DNA of 64,000 bases from positions 269,139 through 333,138 of the forward strand of contig CAVOOW010000010.1 in NCBI GenBank assembly GCA_963697675.1, read 5' to 3'. The translations under genes and the position numbers were made by a program. Below, in pieces: positions 7,082-15,933 of this stretch (its first letter is position 1; each line of letters starts with the position of its first letter). This stretch comes from CAVOOW01 sp963697675. GTDB taxonomy: Bacteria; Actinomycetota; Actinomycetes; JACCUZ01. A model generated the notes under the pieces. That model saw only the letters and a program-made list of their open reading frames with translations. It searched no databases and was not told where the DNA came from.

Positions 7082-10035
7082 GCGGCACCGGCGGGCCGAT
7101 CGATCCGACCGACCCTTTCGACACCGCAGCGCTGCGGGCCAGGGTGCTCGACGCCTGGTCCGCCTCACCCGCGCGGTTCCGCGAGGACGCCAACGCCGAG
7201 GACGACCTCGTCCGCGGCAGCTATCGCGACCGCCTTGTCGTCGAGCTCGCCCAGAACGCCGCCGACGCAGCCGGCCGCGCCGGTGAGCCGGGCCGTCTCC
7301 TGCTCCGGCTGACCGACACCGAGTTCGTCGCGAGCAACACCGGCGCACCCCTGGACGCTGCCGGCGCGGAGTCGCTCTCGACCCTGCGAGCCTCTGCCAA
7401 ACGGCACGCGTCGACCCCCGATGGGGCACCCACGGGACGGTTCGGTGTCGGGTTCGCCGCCGTCCTGGCGGTGACCGACGAGCCCCGGCTGGCGTCGACG
7501 ACGGGGGCGTTGCGCTGGTCGGCAACCGCCGCCGGGGATGCCATCCGAGAGATTCCGGCGCTCGCCGAGGAGCTGGAGCGACGTAGCGGCCAGCTGCCCG
7601 TGCTGCGGCTGCCGTTGCCGGACGTCGAGCGACCCGAGGAGGGATTCGCCACCACCGTCACGCTCCCGCTGCGCGACGCAGCAGCCGCCACGCTCGTCCG
7701 GCGGTTGCTCGACGAGGTCGACGACGCCCTGCTCCTCGCGCTGCCGGGCCTCACCCAGATCGACATCGTCAGCCACGACGCGACACGGGTGGTGGCAGAC
7801 GCGGCACGCTGGGACGTCGTACGCCGCTCCGGTCTTCTTGACCTCGACCTGCTGCGCGATCGCCCGGTCGAGGAGCGGGACCGGCCGTGGTGGTCACTGA
7901 CCTGGGCGCGTCCCGTCGCCGGGCAGCGGGTGCCGCCCACGGTCCATGCGCCGACCCCGACGGACGAGCCCCTCGACCTGCCGGCCCTGCTGATCGCGTC
8001 CTTCCCGCTGGACCCCGGACGCCGCCATGTCGCGCCGGGGCCGCTGACCGACTTTCTCGTCGCCCGGGCAGCGGAAGCCTACGGCGAGCTGGCCGCGCAG
8101 ACCGACGACCCGCTGGGTCTGGTGCCCGGACCCGTCGCGGTGGGTGCGCTCGACGGTGCTTTGCGCGCCGCTGCGCTGGGAGCCCTCGCCGCCTTGCCGC
8201 TGCTGCGAACGGCGTCAGGGGAGCGCGTGCACCCGCGCGACGCCGTGGTGGTGCTGGGTGCCGACGACGGCGTACGGGCGGTGCTGGCTGACGTGCTGCC
8301 GGGTCTGGTCGCCGACCGTCCCGCGCTGGGCCGGCTAGGTGTACGGAGCCTGTCGATGGCCGAGGTGGTCGACCAGCTCGCCGCGCTCGACCGGGAGCCG
8401 CGGTGGTGGCACCGCCTCTACGTCGCGCTGGCCGACCGCGGTGCGTCGGGGCAGCTGGAGTCCCTCGGTGCGCTGCCCGTGCCTCTCGCTGACGGCCACA
8501 CCACCCGGGGCCCTCGAGGGCTGCTGGTACCCGGGGACGGCGGGCTGCCCGAGGGCCTCGAGCCGCTCGGCCTGCGGGTGGTGCATGCCGCTGCCGCCCA
8601 TCCGCTGCTGCTTCGACTGGGCGCTGTCGAGGCGACCTCCGCGCTGGTGCTCGAGCAGCCCGAGGTGCGCGCCGCAGTCGAGAACGCCTGGGACCACGAG
8701 TCGCCGGCCTCGCTCGCCGAAGCGGTTCTCGCACTCGTGCAGAGGGCGGGCACCCCGCCCGGGGCGCTGCCCTGGCTCGGCGAGCTGCCGCTGCCCGATG
8801 ACGACGGCGAGCTCGCCACCGCTCGCGAGCTCGTGCTTCCCGGCTCACTGCTCGATCGCGTCGCCGACCCGGAGGCGGTCGGCCGTCCTGACCCGGAGCT
8901 GCTCGAGCGCTGGGGGTCCGACGTGCTGTCCGCCGTGGGTGTGCTCGCCGACCTCTCGGTGCTGCGCGACGAGGACGTCCTGCTCGACCCCGGTGTTGAC
9001 GGCGACGCGCACGACCTCGACGACGAGTCGGGGTGGCTGCGGGCGCTGCGTGACTTGCTGCCGCCCGAAGAGCTCGCCGTGGTCGCGCCGGAACTGCACG
9101 CGGTGCGCGACCTGGATCTGGTGCGCGACGACGCCTGGGACGTCGTCCTTGCCGCAATGGCAGGCGACAGGGAGCTCCGGCGGGCGGTCGTCGAGCCGAC
9201 CCTCGTGGTGCTCGGCGACGGACGGCGGGTGGCCGCGCCGTCGTACACCGCCTGGTGGTTGCGGGGGAACGCGCGCCTGGACGGCCAGCCCCCGACGTCG
9301 TACGCCGCGGAGGGCGCGCGTGACCTGCACGGGCTCTACGACCCGGTGCCGGCGTCGCTGGAGGCGCTAGGGGTCGACGACGCTTTGCTCGAGGCGATCG
9401 GCGTGCGGACCTCCGTCGCGTCGCTGCTGGCCGCGCCCGGAGGCGCCGACGAGCTGCTTGACCGGTTGGCCGATGCGTCGCGTCCGGTCGGCGCGGCTGC
9501 GCTGGCCCGGCTCTACGCGGCGCTCGCCGACGTCGACCCCGCCGGGATCGAGCCGCCGGAGCGCGTGCGCGTGCGCGCCGATCTCGTCGTCGACGCTGAC
9601 GACGCGTTCGTCCTCGATGCACCGCACCACCTGCAGCTGTCCTGGCCGGCCCCGCTGCTGGTCGTGCCGTTGGCCGTCGCGGCTGCGGTCGCCGCGGCGC
9701 TCGACCTCGAGACGACGGGTTCGCGACTGGGGACGGTGCGGGTCACGGGCGGGGAGCAACGCGAGGCACCGCAGGTCGCCCGTGCCGTGCTCGGCGACCT
9801 GCCCGGCGGATGGGTCGAGCACGACGAGCTGATCGTGGCGGGCCAGCCGGTGGACTGGTGGCTCGACGAGGGCGGGAGGGTGCACGCCTGCACCGTTGAC
9901 GGGCTGGCGCGCGGGCTGGCGTGGTCAGCCGGCCGGTGGGACCTGCGGCTGCTGCTCACCGCCGCCCTGGAGACTCCGTCCCGCCTCGCCGACCTGCTCG
10001 CCGAGTCGCGCCTGGAGACCCGCCACCCCGACTAG
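7078..10035 (+). CDS. Sacsin-type / Hsp90-like N-terminal ATPase protein
   Basis: This is a protein of about 985 residues. Near the N-terminus are RFREDANAEDDLVRGSYRDR, then ELAQNAADA (the GHKL N-box) and GRFGVGFAAVLAV (G2 box), the signature of the sacsin-type GHKL ATP-binding fold. The remaining 700 residues are acidic, Leu/Ala-rich and of unknown fold. The homology starts so close to the DUF3027 stop that no ATG, GTG or TTG fits. The best candidate is CTG at 7078 overlapping that stop (CTGAGC); the first standard in-frame start, GTG 7144, would delete 22 residues of the expected N-terminus. Proposed role: a chaperone-like ATPase acting with DUF3027 (inferred from coupling only). Confidence 0.85.
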   Translation: MSGTGGPIDPTDPFDTAALRARVLDAWSASPARFREDANAEDDLVRGSYRDRLVVELAQNAADAAGRAGEPGRLLLRLTDTEFVASNTGAPLDAAGAESLSTLRASAKRHASTPDGAPTGRFGVGFAAVLAVTDEPRLASTTGALRWSATAAGDAIREIPALAEELERRSGQLPVLRLPLPDVERPEEGFATTVTLPLRDAAAATLVRRLLDEVDDALLLALPGLTQIDIVSHDATRVVADAARWDVVRRSGLLDLDLLRDRPVEERDRPWWSLTWARPVAGQRVPPTVHAPTPTDEPLDLPALLIASFPLDPGRRHVAPGPLTDFLVARAAEAYGELAAQTDDPLGLVPGPVAVGALDGALRAAALGALAALPLLRTASGERVHPRDAVVVLGADDGVRAVLADVLPGLVADRPALGRLGVRSLSMAEVVDQLAALDREPRWWHRLYVALADRGASGQLESLGALPVPLADGHTTRGPRGLLVPGDGGLPEGLEPLGLRVVHAAAAHPLLLRLGAVEATSALVLEQPEVRAAVENAWDHESPASLAEAVLALVQRAGTPPGALPWLGELPLPDDDGELATARELVLPGSLLDRVADPEAVGRPDPELLERWGSDVLSAVGVLADLSVLRDEDVLLDPGVDGDAHDLDDESGWLRALRDLLPPEELAVVAPELHAVRDLDLVRDDAWDVVLAAMAGDRELRRAVVEPTLVVLGDGRRVAAPSYTAWWLRGNARLDGQPPTSYAAEGARDLHGLYDPVPASLEALGVDDALLEAIGVRTSVASLLAAPGGADELLDRLADASRPVGAAALARLYAALADVDPAGIEPPERVRVRADLVVDADDAFVLDAPHHLQLSWPAPLLVVPLAVAAAVAAALDLETTGSRLGTVRVTGGEQREAPQVARAVLGDLPGGWVEHDELIVAGQPVDWWLDEGGRVHACTVDGLARGLAWSAGRWDLRLLLTAALETPSRLADLLAESRLETRHPD

Positions 10036-10061
10036 CCCCCGCCGCACGCGTTTTGTCGACC

Positions 10062-11347
10062 ATTGGATAGGGATCGGGCCGCCAAGCGGTGCCAGGCTCT
10101 AGGGATTGTCGCAACACCCCCACCTCGATGGAGGGGGCCATGGCCAAAGCGCCGTTGGACCCGTTGAAGGTTCGTCGCGTTCTGGATTTGCTCGCTGCTG
10201 GCTTGTCGGCCAGCGAGGTGCCCGCGCTGGCGGGCGTGTCCATCGCGTCCGTGTACCGGATCCGGGCCAGGGTCGGCGGCGTGCTGCGACCCCCGGACAC
10301 CCGCTATAGCGACCGCTACCTCGACCGGGCGGAACGCTATGAACTAGCCCGCCTGCACGAGGCCGGGCACAGCCAGCGCGGGATCGCCAGGCTGCTGGGC
10401 CGGACCCCCTCGACGGTCAGCCGCGAGCTGCGCCGAAACAGGTGCCCGCGCACCGGGCGCTACATCCCCGAGCGGGCCGACCGACTGGCCTGGCAACGCC
10501 AGCGGCGGCCCAAGCGCTCCCGCCTGTCCGCGAACCCGATGCTGCGTGAGCGGGTGCAGCAGATGCTGGACCGGCGCCTGTCTCCCGACCAGGTCGCTGG
10601 ACGGCTGCGGGTCGAGAACCCCGACAATCCCAGCATGTGGGTCAGCCCCGAAACGATCTATCAGAGCCTCTACGTCTACCCCCGCGGTGAACTCAAACGC
10701 GAGCTGAAGGCCCAGCTACGGACCCGCCGCACCCAGCGGCGCCGCCGCGGCCGGGTCGAGCGCCGCGGCCAAATCGCCGGCGCGGTGTCCATCCACGACC
10801 GGCCCACCGAGGTCGAGGGCCGTCAGGTCCCGGGCCACCACGAGGGCGACCTGATCATGGGCTCGATGGCCTCGAACTCGGCCATCGCGACCATCGTCGA
10901 ACGTCTGAGCGGGCTCGTGACCCTGGTGCACCTACCCACCGGTCACGATGCCGACTCGGTCGCCACTGCCGTCAGTGCCCAGCTGAATACCCTGCCGCGA
11001 TGGTTCGCCAAGACCCTGACCTGGGACCGCGGCAAAGAGATGGCCCACCACGCCAAGATCACCGAAGCCACCGACATCAAGATCTACTTCGCCGACCCCT
11101 ACAGCCCTTACCAGCGCGGCAGCAACGAGAACACCAACGGGCTGCTGCGCGAGTACTTCCCCAAAGGCACCGACCTGTCCGTGCACACCATCGCCGACCT
11201 GCAAGAAGTCGCCGACGAACTCAACAACCGACCCCGCAAACGACACGGCTATCTGACACCCAACGAGGTGTTCACTAACCTGCTCCAACAAGATCTCACC
11301 GGTGTTGCGACGACCCCCTGAATCTGGCGGTCGATGACCTATCCAAT
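10062..11347 (+). mobile_element. IS30-family insertion sequence
   Basis: Inverted repeats at the ends begin ATTGGATAGG (10062) and, on the opposite strand, ATTGGATAGG (11347 inward). The next bases are related but not identical (GATCGGGCCGCCA against TCATCGACCGCCA). Second inverted matches around TTGTCGCAACACC and TCGTCGCAACACC flank the transposase. The element lies between the sacsin-like gene and DUF2530 and disrupts neither. No clean target-site duplication could be read: flanks are gtcgacc on the left and gtcgcgc on the right. Confidence 0.85.
10128..11321 (+). CDS. IS30 family transposase
   Basis: This is an intact 397-residue transposase. The N-terminal third holds two helix-turn-helix regions (ALAGVSIASVYRIRARVG; HSQRGIARLLGRTPSTVSRELRRN, the typical IS30 pattern). 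The catalytic core shows GDLIMG (first Asp), LTWDRGKEMAHH (second Asp) and SNENTNGLLREYFPKGT (Glu), so the DDE triad is complete. An internal ATG at 10140 is an alternative start. The copy looks functional. Confidence 0.95.
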   Translation: MEGAMAKAPLDPLKVRRVLDLLAAGLSASEVPALAGVSIASVYRIRARVGGVLRPPDTRYSDRYLDRAERYELARLHEAGHSQRGIARLLGRTPSTVSRELRRNRCPRTGRYIPERADRLAWQRQRRPKRSRLSANPMLRERVQQMLDRRLSPDQVAGRLRVENPDNPSMWVSPETIYQSLYVYPRGELKRELKAQLRTRRTQRRRRGRVERRGQIAGAVSIHDRPTEVEGRQVPGHHEGDLIMGSMASNSAIATIVERLSGLVTLVHLPTGHDADSVATAVSAQLNTLPRWFAKTLTWDRGKEMAHHAKITEATDIKIYFADPYSPYQRGSNENTNGLLREYFPKGTDLSVHTIADLQEVADELNNRPRKRHGYLTPNEVFTNLLQQDLTGVATTP

Positions 11348-11388
11348 GTCGCGCATCCCGGCCGTTTCGAGGTCGGTGGCTTGCCTGG

Positions 11389-11649
11389 CTACGCGTCTGA
11401 CTCGTCCGCGGGCGGCGGTGCAGCGGCCGGCGGGCGCTGGCGGCGTCGCACGTGGCGCAGCCCGACGAATCCGAGGAAGCTGCCCGCCAGAGCGATCCAC
11501 ACCCAGTCGCCGTTGTCGTTGTCGGCTAGGCGGTCGTGGAAGACCAGCGTGGCGACCAGGGCGACCAGCCACAGCGCCGTGCCAATGGCGACGATGCGTA
11601 CGTCGTCTGTCTCCATCGGCTCGGGATCTGGACGGCGGGGCGGGCTCAC
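11389..11649 (-). CDS. DUF2530 small membrane protein
   Basis: This is an 86-residue protein read from GTG. DDVRIVAIGTALWLVALVATLVF forms one membrane helix and WVWIALAGSFLGFVGLRHVRRR the second, with a proline/alanine-rich tail. This layout and the ALWLVAL segment fit DUF2530, an actinobacterial family of unknown function that commonly lies beside NCS2 permease genes. Here it diverges from the NCS2 gene. Confidence 0.82.
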   Translation of the reverse strand: MSPPRRPDPEPMETDDVRIVAIGTALWLVALVATLVFHDRLADNDNGDWVWIALAGSFLGFVGLRHVRRRQRPPAAAPPPADESDA

Positions 11650-11805
11650 GTCGTAAGGCTATGTCTGGCAGGCTTCGGCCAGGCGTTGCGGTGGCCTGGT
11701 CCGGGGAAGCGATCGAGCACTGTGGTTCCGACTTGTCGCGACCCAAGACTCGTTCCTCGTCATCGTTGGTGCCGATCGGCCGACGTGACCATTGAGCGAG
11801 GAATC

Positions 11806-13311
11806 ATGTCCGGAGCCCCGTCCGCTGCGACCACCGAGAGCTCGCGACGCGAGCCGACCTCCGGATGGGACCGGTACTTCCAGGTCTCCCAACGAGGCTC
11901 GACCTTTGGCCGCGAGGTGCGCGGCGGGCTCGTGACGTTCTTCACGATGGCTTACATCATCGTGCTCAACCCGCTCATCATCGGAACGGCGACTGACGCC
12001 GACGGCAACTTCCTCGGCGGCGGCAAGACGCCCAACCTGGCGCTGGTCGCCGCGGCCACTGCACTGGTCGCCGGGGTGCTCACGATCGCGATGGGCGCCG
12101 TGGCGAACTACCCGCTCGCCCTTGCGACGGGCCTGGGGCTCAACGCGTTCGTCGCGTTCGCGATCGCGTCGCAGATGAGTTGGGCAGATGCGATGGGCCT
12201 CGTCGTCCTCGAAGGCCTGGTCATCCTGGTGCTCGTGCTGACCGGCTTCCGGAAGGCGGTGTTCGCTGCGGTCCCGAGGGCGTTGAAGACAGCGATCAGC
12301 GTGGGCATCGGGTTGTTCATCGCCTTCATCGGCTTCGTCGACGCGGGCATCGTGCGGCGCAACCCCGACGTGGCCAACACTCCGGTTCCGGTTGGGTTCG
12401 GCATCGGTGGCGATCTGCAGGGGTGGCCGGTGCTCGTGTTCGTCATCGGCCTGCTCGCGATCATCGTGATGATGGTCAAGAAGGTGAAGGGCGCCATCCT
12501 CATCGGCATCGTCGGCGCGACGGTGCTGTCCATCATCATCGAGAAGATCGCCGATGTCGGCCCGTCGTTCACCCCGTCCGACAAGGTCGAATCCGCACGG
12601 CTGGGGTCTCAACGTGCCCGCGATCCCCGACAAGATCTTCGACAAGCCCGACTTCGGGTTGCTCGGTCATTTCAGCCTGTTCGGATCCTTCGAGCGCGTG
12701 GGTTTCATCACTGCGGTGCTGTTCGCCTTCACGCTGCTGCTCGCTGACTTCTTCGACACGCTCGGAACCATGACCGCGATCGGCGCGGAGGCCGGCCTGC
12801 TCGACGAGGAGGGGAACCCGCCGAACACTCAACGGATTCTCGTCGTGGACTCGCTCGCGGCGGCCGCCGGCGGCGCGGCGTCGGTGTCGAGCAACACGTC
12901 GTACATCGAGTCGGCCGCCGGGTCGGGGAAGGGGCCCGCACGGGCCTCGCGTCGCTGGTCACCGGGCTGCTGCTCCTGCTGTCGACCTTCCTCGCGCCAC
13001 TCGTGTCCATCGTGCCCTACGAGGCCGCGACGCCGGCACTCGTCGTCGTCGGCTTCCTGATGATGGTGCAGGTCAAGGGGATCGACTGGGATGACTGGGA
13101 GGTCGCCATCCCGGCGTTCCTGACAATCGTGCTGATGCCCTTCTCCTTCTCGATCACCGTCGGCATCGGCGCGGGCTTCGTCACCTACGCCGTCATCAAG
13201 GTCGCCGTCGGCAAGGCCGCGCAGGTCCATTCCGCTGTTGTGGGTGGTCGACGTGTTGTTCGTCATCTACTTCGCGATTGACCCGTGCGGCAGGTCCTCG
13301 GCGTCGACTGA
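11806..13311 (+). pseudogene. NCS2 (AzgA-like) purine permease, four frameshifts
   Basis: The coding pattern for a purine permease runs the full length but jumps frame four times. The start (ATG with GAGG upstream) and first 260 residues read normally (GGLVTFFTMAYIIVLNP, GLNAFVAFAIA). An extra G near 12595 moves the frame to that of HGWGLNVPAIPDKIF, FFDTLGTMTAIGAEAGLLDEEG and SSNTSYIESAAG. A missing G near 12922, an extra T near 13231 and a missing G near 13284 follow. Correcting all four gives one frame of 501 residues ending at TGA 13309-13311. The net change is zero and two of the sites lie in or near short G runs, so sequence error is a real possibility; otherwise the gene is dead. Confidence 0.85.
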
Positions 13312-13422
13312 CCCGTCCTCGGGTTCACGCCGACGCCGGGCCGGCGCCGTCCCCAACGTGGCGTTCGCGTGGTCTCTGGCGGTTTGGCTCCAGACCGCCT
13401 GCGAGATGGTCGATAGGAGGGC

Positions 13423-14931
13423 ATGACCGGGGCGCAGCGGGGAAGGCTTGGGAGCGCCGATCGCGTGACGAGCCTGCTCGTCCTCGCCGCGGCAACGCCC
13501 GCGGCGACGCGACGCCGTCACGGGCGGCTGGCTGCAGCCCTGTTCGTCCTGGCGTTCCTCTACGGGCTCGCGGTCATCCCCACGCTGTCCAGCACGCATC
13601 GAGACGTCCAGGTCGTGCTGATGGGGCTCGGCCCGCTCGGCGCGGCGGTCTGTCTGTTCGCGCCATGGGAGCGGTTGCCCGGTTGGGCAACCGCGGTGCC
13701 GGCCCTTGTTGGGGTGGCGGTCCTTTCCATCGGCACGGCGGGGCTGGCCGGCGTCCTCCAGCACTACATCCCGCTGGTGGCCGTGCTGTTCGCCTACGTC
13801 GCCGTGACGCAGCCGCCAGGTTGGTCATTGCGCACCGGCGGACTGCTGTCGCTCGGTGCGCTGTGCGCGATGCTGGTCGGCCGCCAATCGCAGCACCAGG
13901 TCGAGATCCTCTGCGCGATCGTTGCGCTCGGCCTGCTTGCCGAGCTCACAGCAACTGCACTCGAGCACGCGCGCACGCAGCATCGCGATCTCCAACAGCT
14001 CTACAGCGGGCTCGCTGAGCTGCTTGCCTCCTCCACGACCAACGACGCCGCCGGGCTGGCCACCCAGCTGGCCGGGCAGCTGCTCGCCGCAGACGGGGCC
14101 GTGATGATGCTCTCGGAGGCGCCTGGCAGCACGGCCTTCAGTGGCGTCGCCGGCGCGGGGCTGGGCCTCGATTTTCCTGTCGCGCACCTCGACGTCGCCG
14201 TCGAGACCTCGGGTGTGGCGAAATGCGTGCAGACCGGGGAACGTGTGTTCATCGCGAACGCGCCGGCCTCGTCGCTGCTCGCCCAACGGTTCGTTGAGCG
14301 GTTCGGCGCAGGGTCGGTCCTCTACGTGCCTGTCCACGGCGAGGCTGGCGTCCTCGGTGTGCTGATTGTCTGGTGGTCGGTCACCGGCCGATCGATGAGC
14401 CATTCGCATGACGCTGCGCTCGAGCTGTTGTCCACGCAGGCCGGCCAGGTGCTCGAACGCCTGCGCGCGGTGACCCGCCTCGACCGCGCCGCTCGTACCG
14501 ACCCATTGACTGGTCTCGGAAACCGCCGCGAGTTTCTCCGAGCCGCCGCCGATCTCGGTGCGGACGGCGCAGTGTTGTTGTTGGACCTGGACCACTTCAA
14601 ACCGGTCAACGATGCGTACGGTCACGCCGTCGGCGACAGGGTGCTGGTCTCGTTTGCGCAGGCGTTGGAGTACTGCGTGCGAGGTGACGTGGTCTGCCGT
14701 ATCGGCGGTGACGAGTTCGCGGTCGTCCTTCGCAGTGGTGCCCCGGCGTCCACGGACGCTGTGCTGCGCCGAATGACGCTCGAGTGGCAGTCGCCGCATG
14801 GCGTCACCTACTCCCACGGCGCCGCGCAACCGCGCGCCGGCGAGCCCGTGTCGGCAACCGTCGCGCGGGCCGACGATGCGCTGTACGCGGCGAAGGCCGC
14901 CCGCCATACGCGAACGATCGCCACCTACTGA
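13423..14931 (+). CDS. Membrane GAF-GGDEF diguanylate cyclase
   Basis: The protein has 502 residues. About five or six hydrophobic segments fill residues 30-180 (for example LAAALFVLAFLYGLAVIPTL). A GAF-like region follows (LASSTTNDAAGLATQLAG to LIVWWSVTG), then a C-terminal GGDEF domain: DPLTGLGNRREFL, LLLDLDHFKPVNDAYGHAVGD and RIGGDEFAVVL. The catalytic GGDEF motif is intact. No RxxD inhibitory site is seen five residues before it (the position reads CVRGDVVC), so product inhibition may be weak. The final part is slightly short compared with standard GGDEF domains. Expected role: c-di-GMP synthesis in response to a signal sensed by the membrane or GAF parts. GTG 13467 is an alternative start. 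Confidence 0.85.
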   Translation: MTGAQRGRLGSADRVTSLLVLAAATPAATRRRHGRLAAALFVLAFLYGLAVIPTLSSTHRDVQVVLMGLGPLGAAVCLFAPWERLPGWATAVPALVGVAVLSIGTAGLAGVLQHYIPLVAVLFAYVAVTQPPGWSLRTGGLLSLGALCAMLVGRQSQHQVEILCAIVALGLLAELTATALEHARTQHRDLQQLYSGLAELLASSTTNDAAGLATQLAGQLLAADGAVMMLSEAPGSTAFSGVAGAGLGLDFPVAHLDVAVETSGVAKCVQTGERVFIANAPASSLLAQRFVERFGAGSVLYVPVHGEAGVLGVLIVWWSVTGRSMSHSHDAALELLSTQAGQVLERLRAVTRLDRAARTDPLTGLGNRREFLRAAADLGADGAVLLLDLDHFKPVNDAYGHAVGDRVLVSFAQALEYCVRGDVVCRIGGDEFAVVLRSGAPASTDAVLRRMTLEWQSPHGVTYSHGAAQPRAGEPVSATVARADDALYAAKAARHTRTIATY

Positions 14932-14969
14932 CCCGCGGCACCAGGCATTCGGCGTAACCTCCCGGAGTC

Positions 14970-15920
14970 ATGGAGATCATCCCCCTGCCGGCCGACCGCT
15001 GGGCCGGCTCACCCGTGCGTTATCCCGACCCGGCGGTCCGGGTCCTCGACCCGCGGTTCGAGCGCTATCGCATCGACAGCGCAGCAGTCGAGCGCATCGC
15101 CACCGGCTACCGGTGGGCCGAGGGACCCGTCTGGTTCGGCGACCACGGTTGCCTGCTGTGGAGCGACATCCCGAACAACCGCATGATGCGCTGGGACGAG
15201 CGGACAGGTGCGGTGTCGGTGTTCCGCAGCCCCTCGAACTTCGCCAACGGGCACATCCGCGACGGCAGCGGCCGGCTCGTCTCGTGCGAGCACCTGACTC
15301 GGCGCGTGACCCGCACCGAACCCGACGGTCGCATCACCGTCCTGGCCGACAACCACGACGGCGCCCGGCTGAACGCGCCCAACGACGTCGTGGTCAGCGC
15401 CGACGGTGCGGTGTGGTTCACGGACCCCGGCTACGGGATCATGTCCGACTACGAGGGCGACAAGGCCGAGTTCGAGCTGCCGACCAGGGTCTATCGGCTC
15501 GACCCGGACAGTGGTGCGCTCGAGCCCGTCATCGATTCGTTGGAGCGGCCCAACGGCCTGTGCTTCTCTCCGCAGGAGTCCCTGCTCTATGTCGTCGACT
15601 CCGGCTCCAACGCGACCATCCACGTGTACGACATGTCGTCGGGGCGGCCGACCGACGGCCGGGTGTTCGTCGACATGCGCCCGGGCACGTCGGACGGCAT
15701 CCGATGCGATGTCGACGGCAACGTGTGGTCCGCGGCGGCCGGTGGCGGTGACGGCTACGACGGCGTCCACATCTTCGCGCCGGACGGGGCCCTCATCGGG
15801 GCCATCGTGCTGCCCGAGCAGTGCGCGAACATCTGCTTCGGCGGCCGGCGCAACAACCGGCTGTTCATGGCTGCCGGGCAGTCGGTCTACTCGCTCTACA
15901 CCTACGCCACCGGGCTCTGA
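14970..15920 (+). CDS. SMP-30/gluconolactonase-type lactonase
   Basis: The 316-residue protein is a six-bladed propeller of the SMP-30/Gnl/LRE family. Diagnostic stretches are WAEGPVWFGD (metal-binding Glu), LNAPNDVVVSADGAVWFTDPGYG (substrate and metal Asn/Asp) and RPNGLCFSP and DGIRCDVDGNVW (catalytic-site Asn and Asp). These enzymes hydrolyse sugar lactones or related esters with a divalent metal. ATG 14970 follows a CGGAG. There is no signal peptide, so it should be cytoplasmic. Confidence 0.9.
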   Translation: MEIIPLPADRWAGSPVRYPDPAVRVLDPRFERYRIDSAAVERIATGYRWAEGPVWFGDHGCLLWSDIPNNRMMRWDERTGAVSVFRSPSNFANGHIRDGSGRLVSCEHLTRRVTRTEPDGRITVLADNHDGARLNAPNDVVVSADGAVWFTDPGYGIMSDYEGDKAEFELPTRVYRLDPDSGALEPVIDSLERPNGLCFSPQESLLYVVDSGSNATIHVYDMSSGRPTDGRVFVDMRPGTSDGIRCDVDGNVWSAAAGGGDGYDGVHIFAPDGALIGAIVLPEQCANICFGGRRNNRLFMAAGQSVYSLYTYATGL

Positions 15921-15933
15921 TCTGCGTCGGCGG

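Noticed and set aside
7078..10035. Sacsin-like ATPase considered as part of a phage-defence system
   Set aside because: Its neighbours (DUF3027, DUF2530, NCS2 permease, cold-shock protein) look like conserved housekeeping genes of actinomycetes, and no nuclease or other defence module is present.
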